Shown one piece after another: positions 6,000-6,205 of a DNA stretch of 6,205 bases. Below the pieces are notes generated by a model. That model was not told the origin of the DNA and ran no database searches. It saw nothing but the letters and a program-made list of their open reading frames with translations. The position numbers were made by a program, and so were the translations under genes. The DNA is from Dehalococcoidia bacterium UBA2777 (GTDB taxonomy: Bacteria > Chloroflexota > Dehalococcoidia > UBA2247 > UBA2777): assembly GCA_002352365.1 (NCBI GenBank), contig DEIJ01000152.1, positions 1 through 6,205 on the forward strand, given 5' to 3'. How positions within the stretch are numbered: position 1 is the first letter of the stretch; every line of letters begins with the position of its first letter.

Positions 6000-6205
6000 T
6001 TGTGCCCCCTGCCTTACATTCAGTTCAGCACCACAAAACTTACATTTGGAGTCCTCCACACCTAACACTGCTATCTGGTAACCCCATCGCTGGATAACAG
6101 TCTTACCACAAGAGTAGCAAATGGTGTTCTCGCCATCATGACCACGAACATTACCTACATAGACAAAGCGCAGGCCCGCCTCTCGCCCTATATTATAAGC
6201 CCGCT
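5991..6205 (-). CDS. amrS: AmmeMemoRadiSam system radical SAM enzyme, C-terminal part
   Basis: This is a partial gene running off the right edge; the last 70 complete codons (6203 down to the TGA at 5993-5991) are visible. The reading begins R-A-Y-N-I-G-R-E-A-G-L-R-F-V-Y-V-G-N-V, then ENTICYSCG, VIQRWGY and CKFCG. The (E)AGL..VYVGN segment followed by two CxxC pairs (residues 29-32 and 54-57 of the visible part) is typical of the C-terminus of the AmmeMemoRadiSam radical SAM enzyme, a relative of pyruvate formate-lyase activases. The four Cys look like a zinc-ribbon or auxiliary metal site. The SAM-binding CxxxCxxC motif would lie beyond the edge. The next gene downstream is the LigB-AMMECR1 protein of the same system, which strongly supports the call. 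The substrate of this enzyme is not established. Confidence 0.87.
   Translation of the reverse strand, partial: RAYNIGREAGLRFVYVGNVRGHDGENTICYSCGKTVIQRWGYQIAVLGVEDSKCKFCGAELNVRQGAQRG

Noticed and set aside
5869..6081. Plus-strand open frame of 70 codons across the start of the LigB-AMMECR1 gene
   Set aside because: Antisense to two strongly supported genes (LigB-AMMECR1 N-terminus and the radical SAM C-terminus); its sequence has no recognisable features.
1..6205. CRISPR arrays, insertion sequences, tRNA or rRNA genes
   Set aside because: No regularly spaced repeats, transposase motifs, terminal inverted repeats or RNA gene signatures were seen by eye on either strand.

Overview
The window comes from a bacterium, most likely an anaerobe. 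The bacterial signs are Shine-Dalgarno sites, GTG and ATG starts, a sigma-70-like promoter and a YugP-type zinc peptidase. The pairing of an AmmeMemoRadiSam radical SAM enzyme with a LigB-AMMECR1 fusion suits Clostridia/Firmicutes or Dehalococcoidia (Chloroflexota). That placement is inferred from gene content remembered for these groups, and no taxonomic marker gene is present. Coding density is very high: five genes and no intergenic gap above 76 bases.

Layout, left to right. Bases 1-76 hold a plausible extended -10 promoter and a strong ribosome binding site. A plus-strand operon follows: (1) a membrane zinc metallopeptidase of the YugP / Zn_peptidase_2 family (77-781); (2) a polyprenol-phosphate mannose synthase-like GT2 enzyme fused to a GtrA membrane domain (789-1907, with the ATG at 789 preferred over a TTG at 747); (3) a 923-residue protein (1873-4644) joining a polytopic GT-C glycosyltransferase resembling PIG-M/DUF2029 to a C-terminal GH99-like glycoside hydrolase domain. 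Genes 1 and 2 are 7 bases apart, and genes 2 and 3 overlap by 35 bases.

On the minus strand, converging with only 11 bases between stop codons, is a second operon. It is read from the right edge: the C-terminal 70 codons of the AmmeMemoRadiSam radical SAM enzyme (5991 to the window end), then after 3 bases a LigB-type dioxygenase-fold/AMMECR1 fusion (4656-5987).

The most notable content is the plus-strand pair of genes 2 and 3. It reads as a compact module: a GT2 enzyme charges a polyprenyl phosphate with a hexose (mannose by homology), GtrA may help present the lipid-linked sugar, the GT-C half transfers it outside the membrane, and a tethered GH99-like domain may bind or trim the product. 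The GH99-like domain keeps the family acid/base Glu but has Asn where the second catalytic Glu normally sits (W-N-N-Y-Y-E at residues 887-892). It may therefore use altered chemistry or be a binding module. The second operon is a two-gene version of the conserved but functionally unresolved AmmeMemoRadiSam system.
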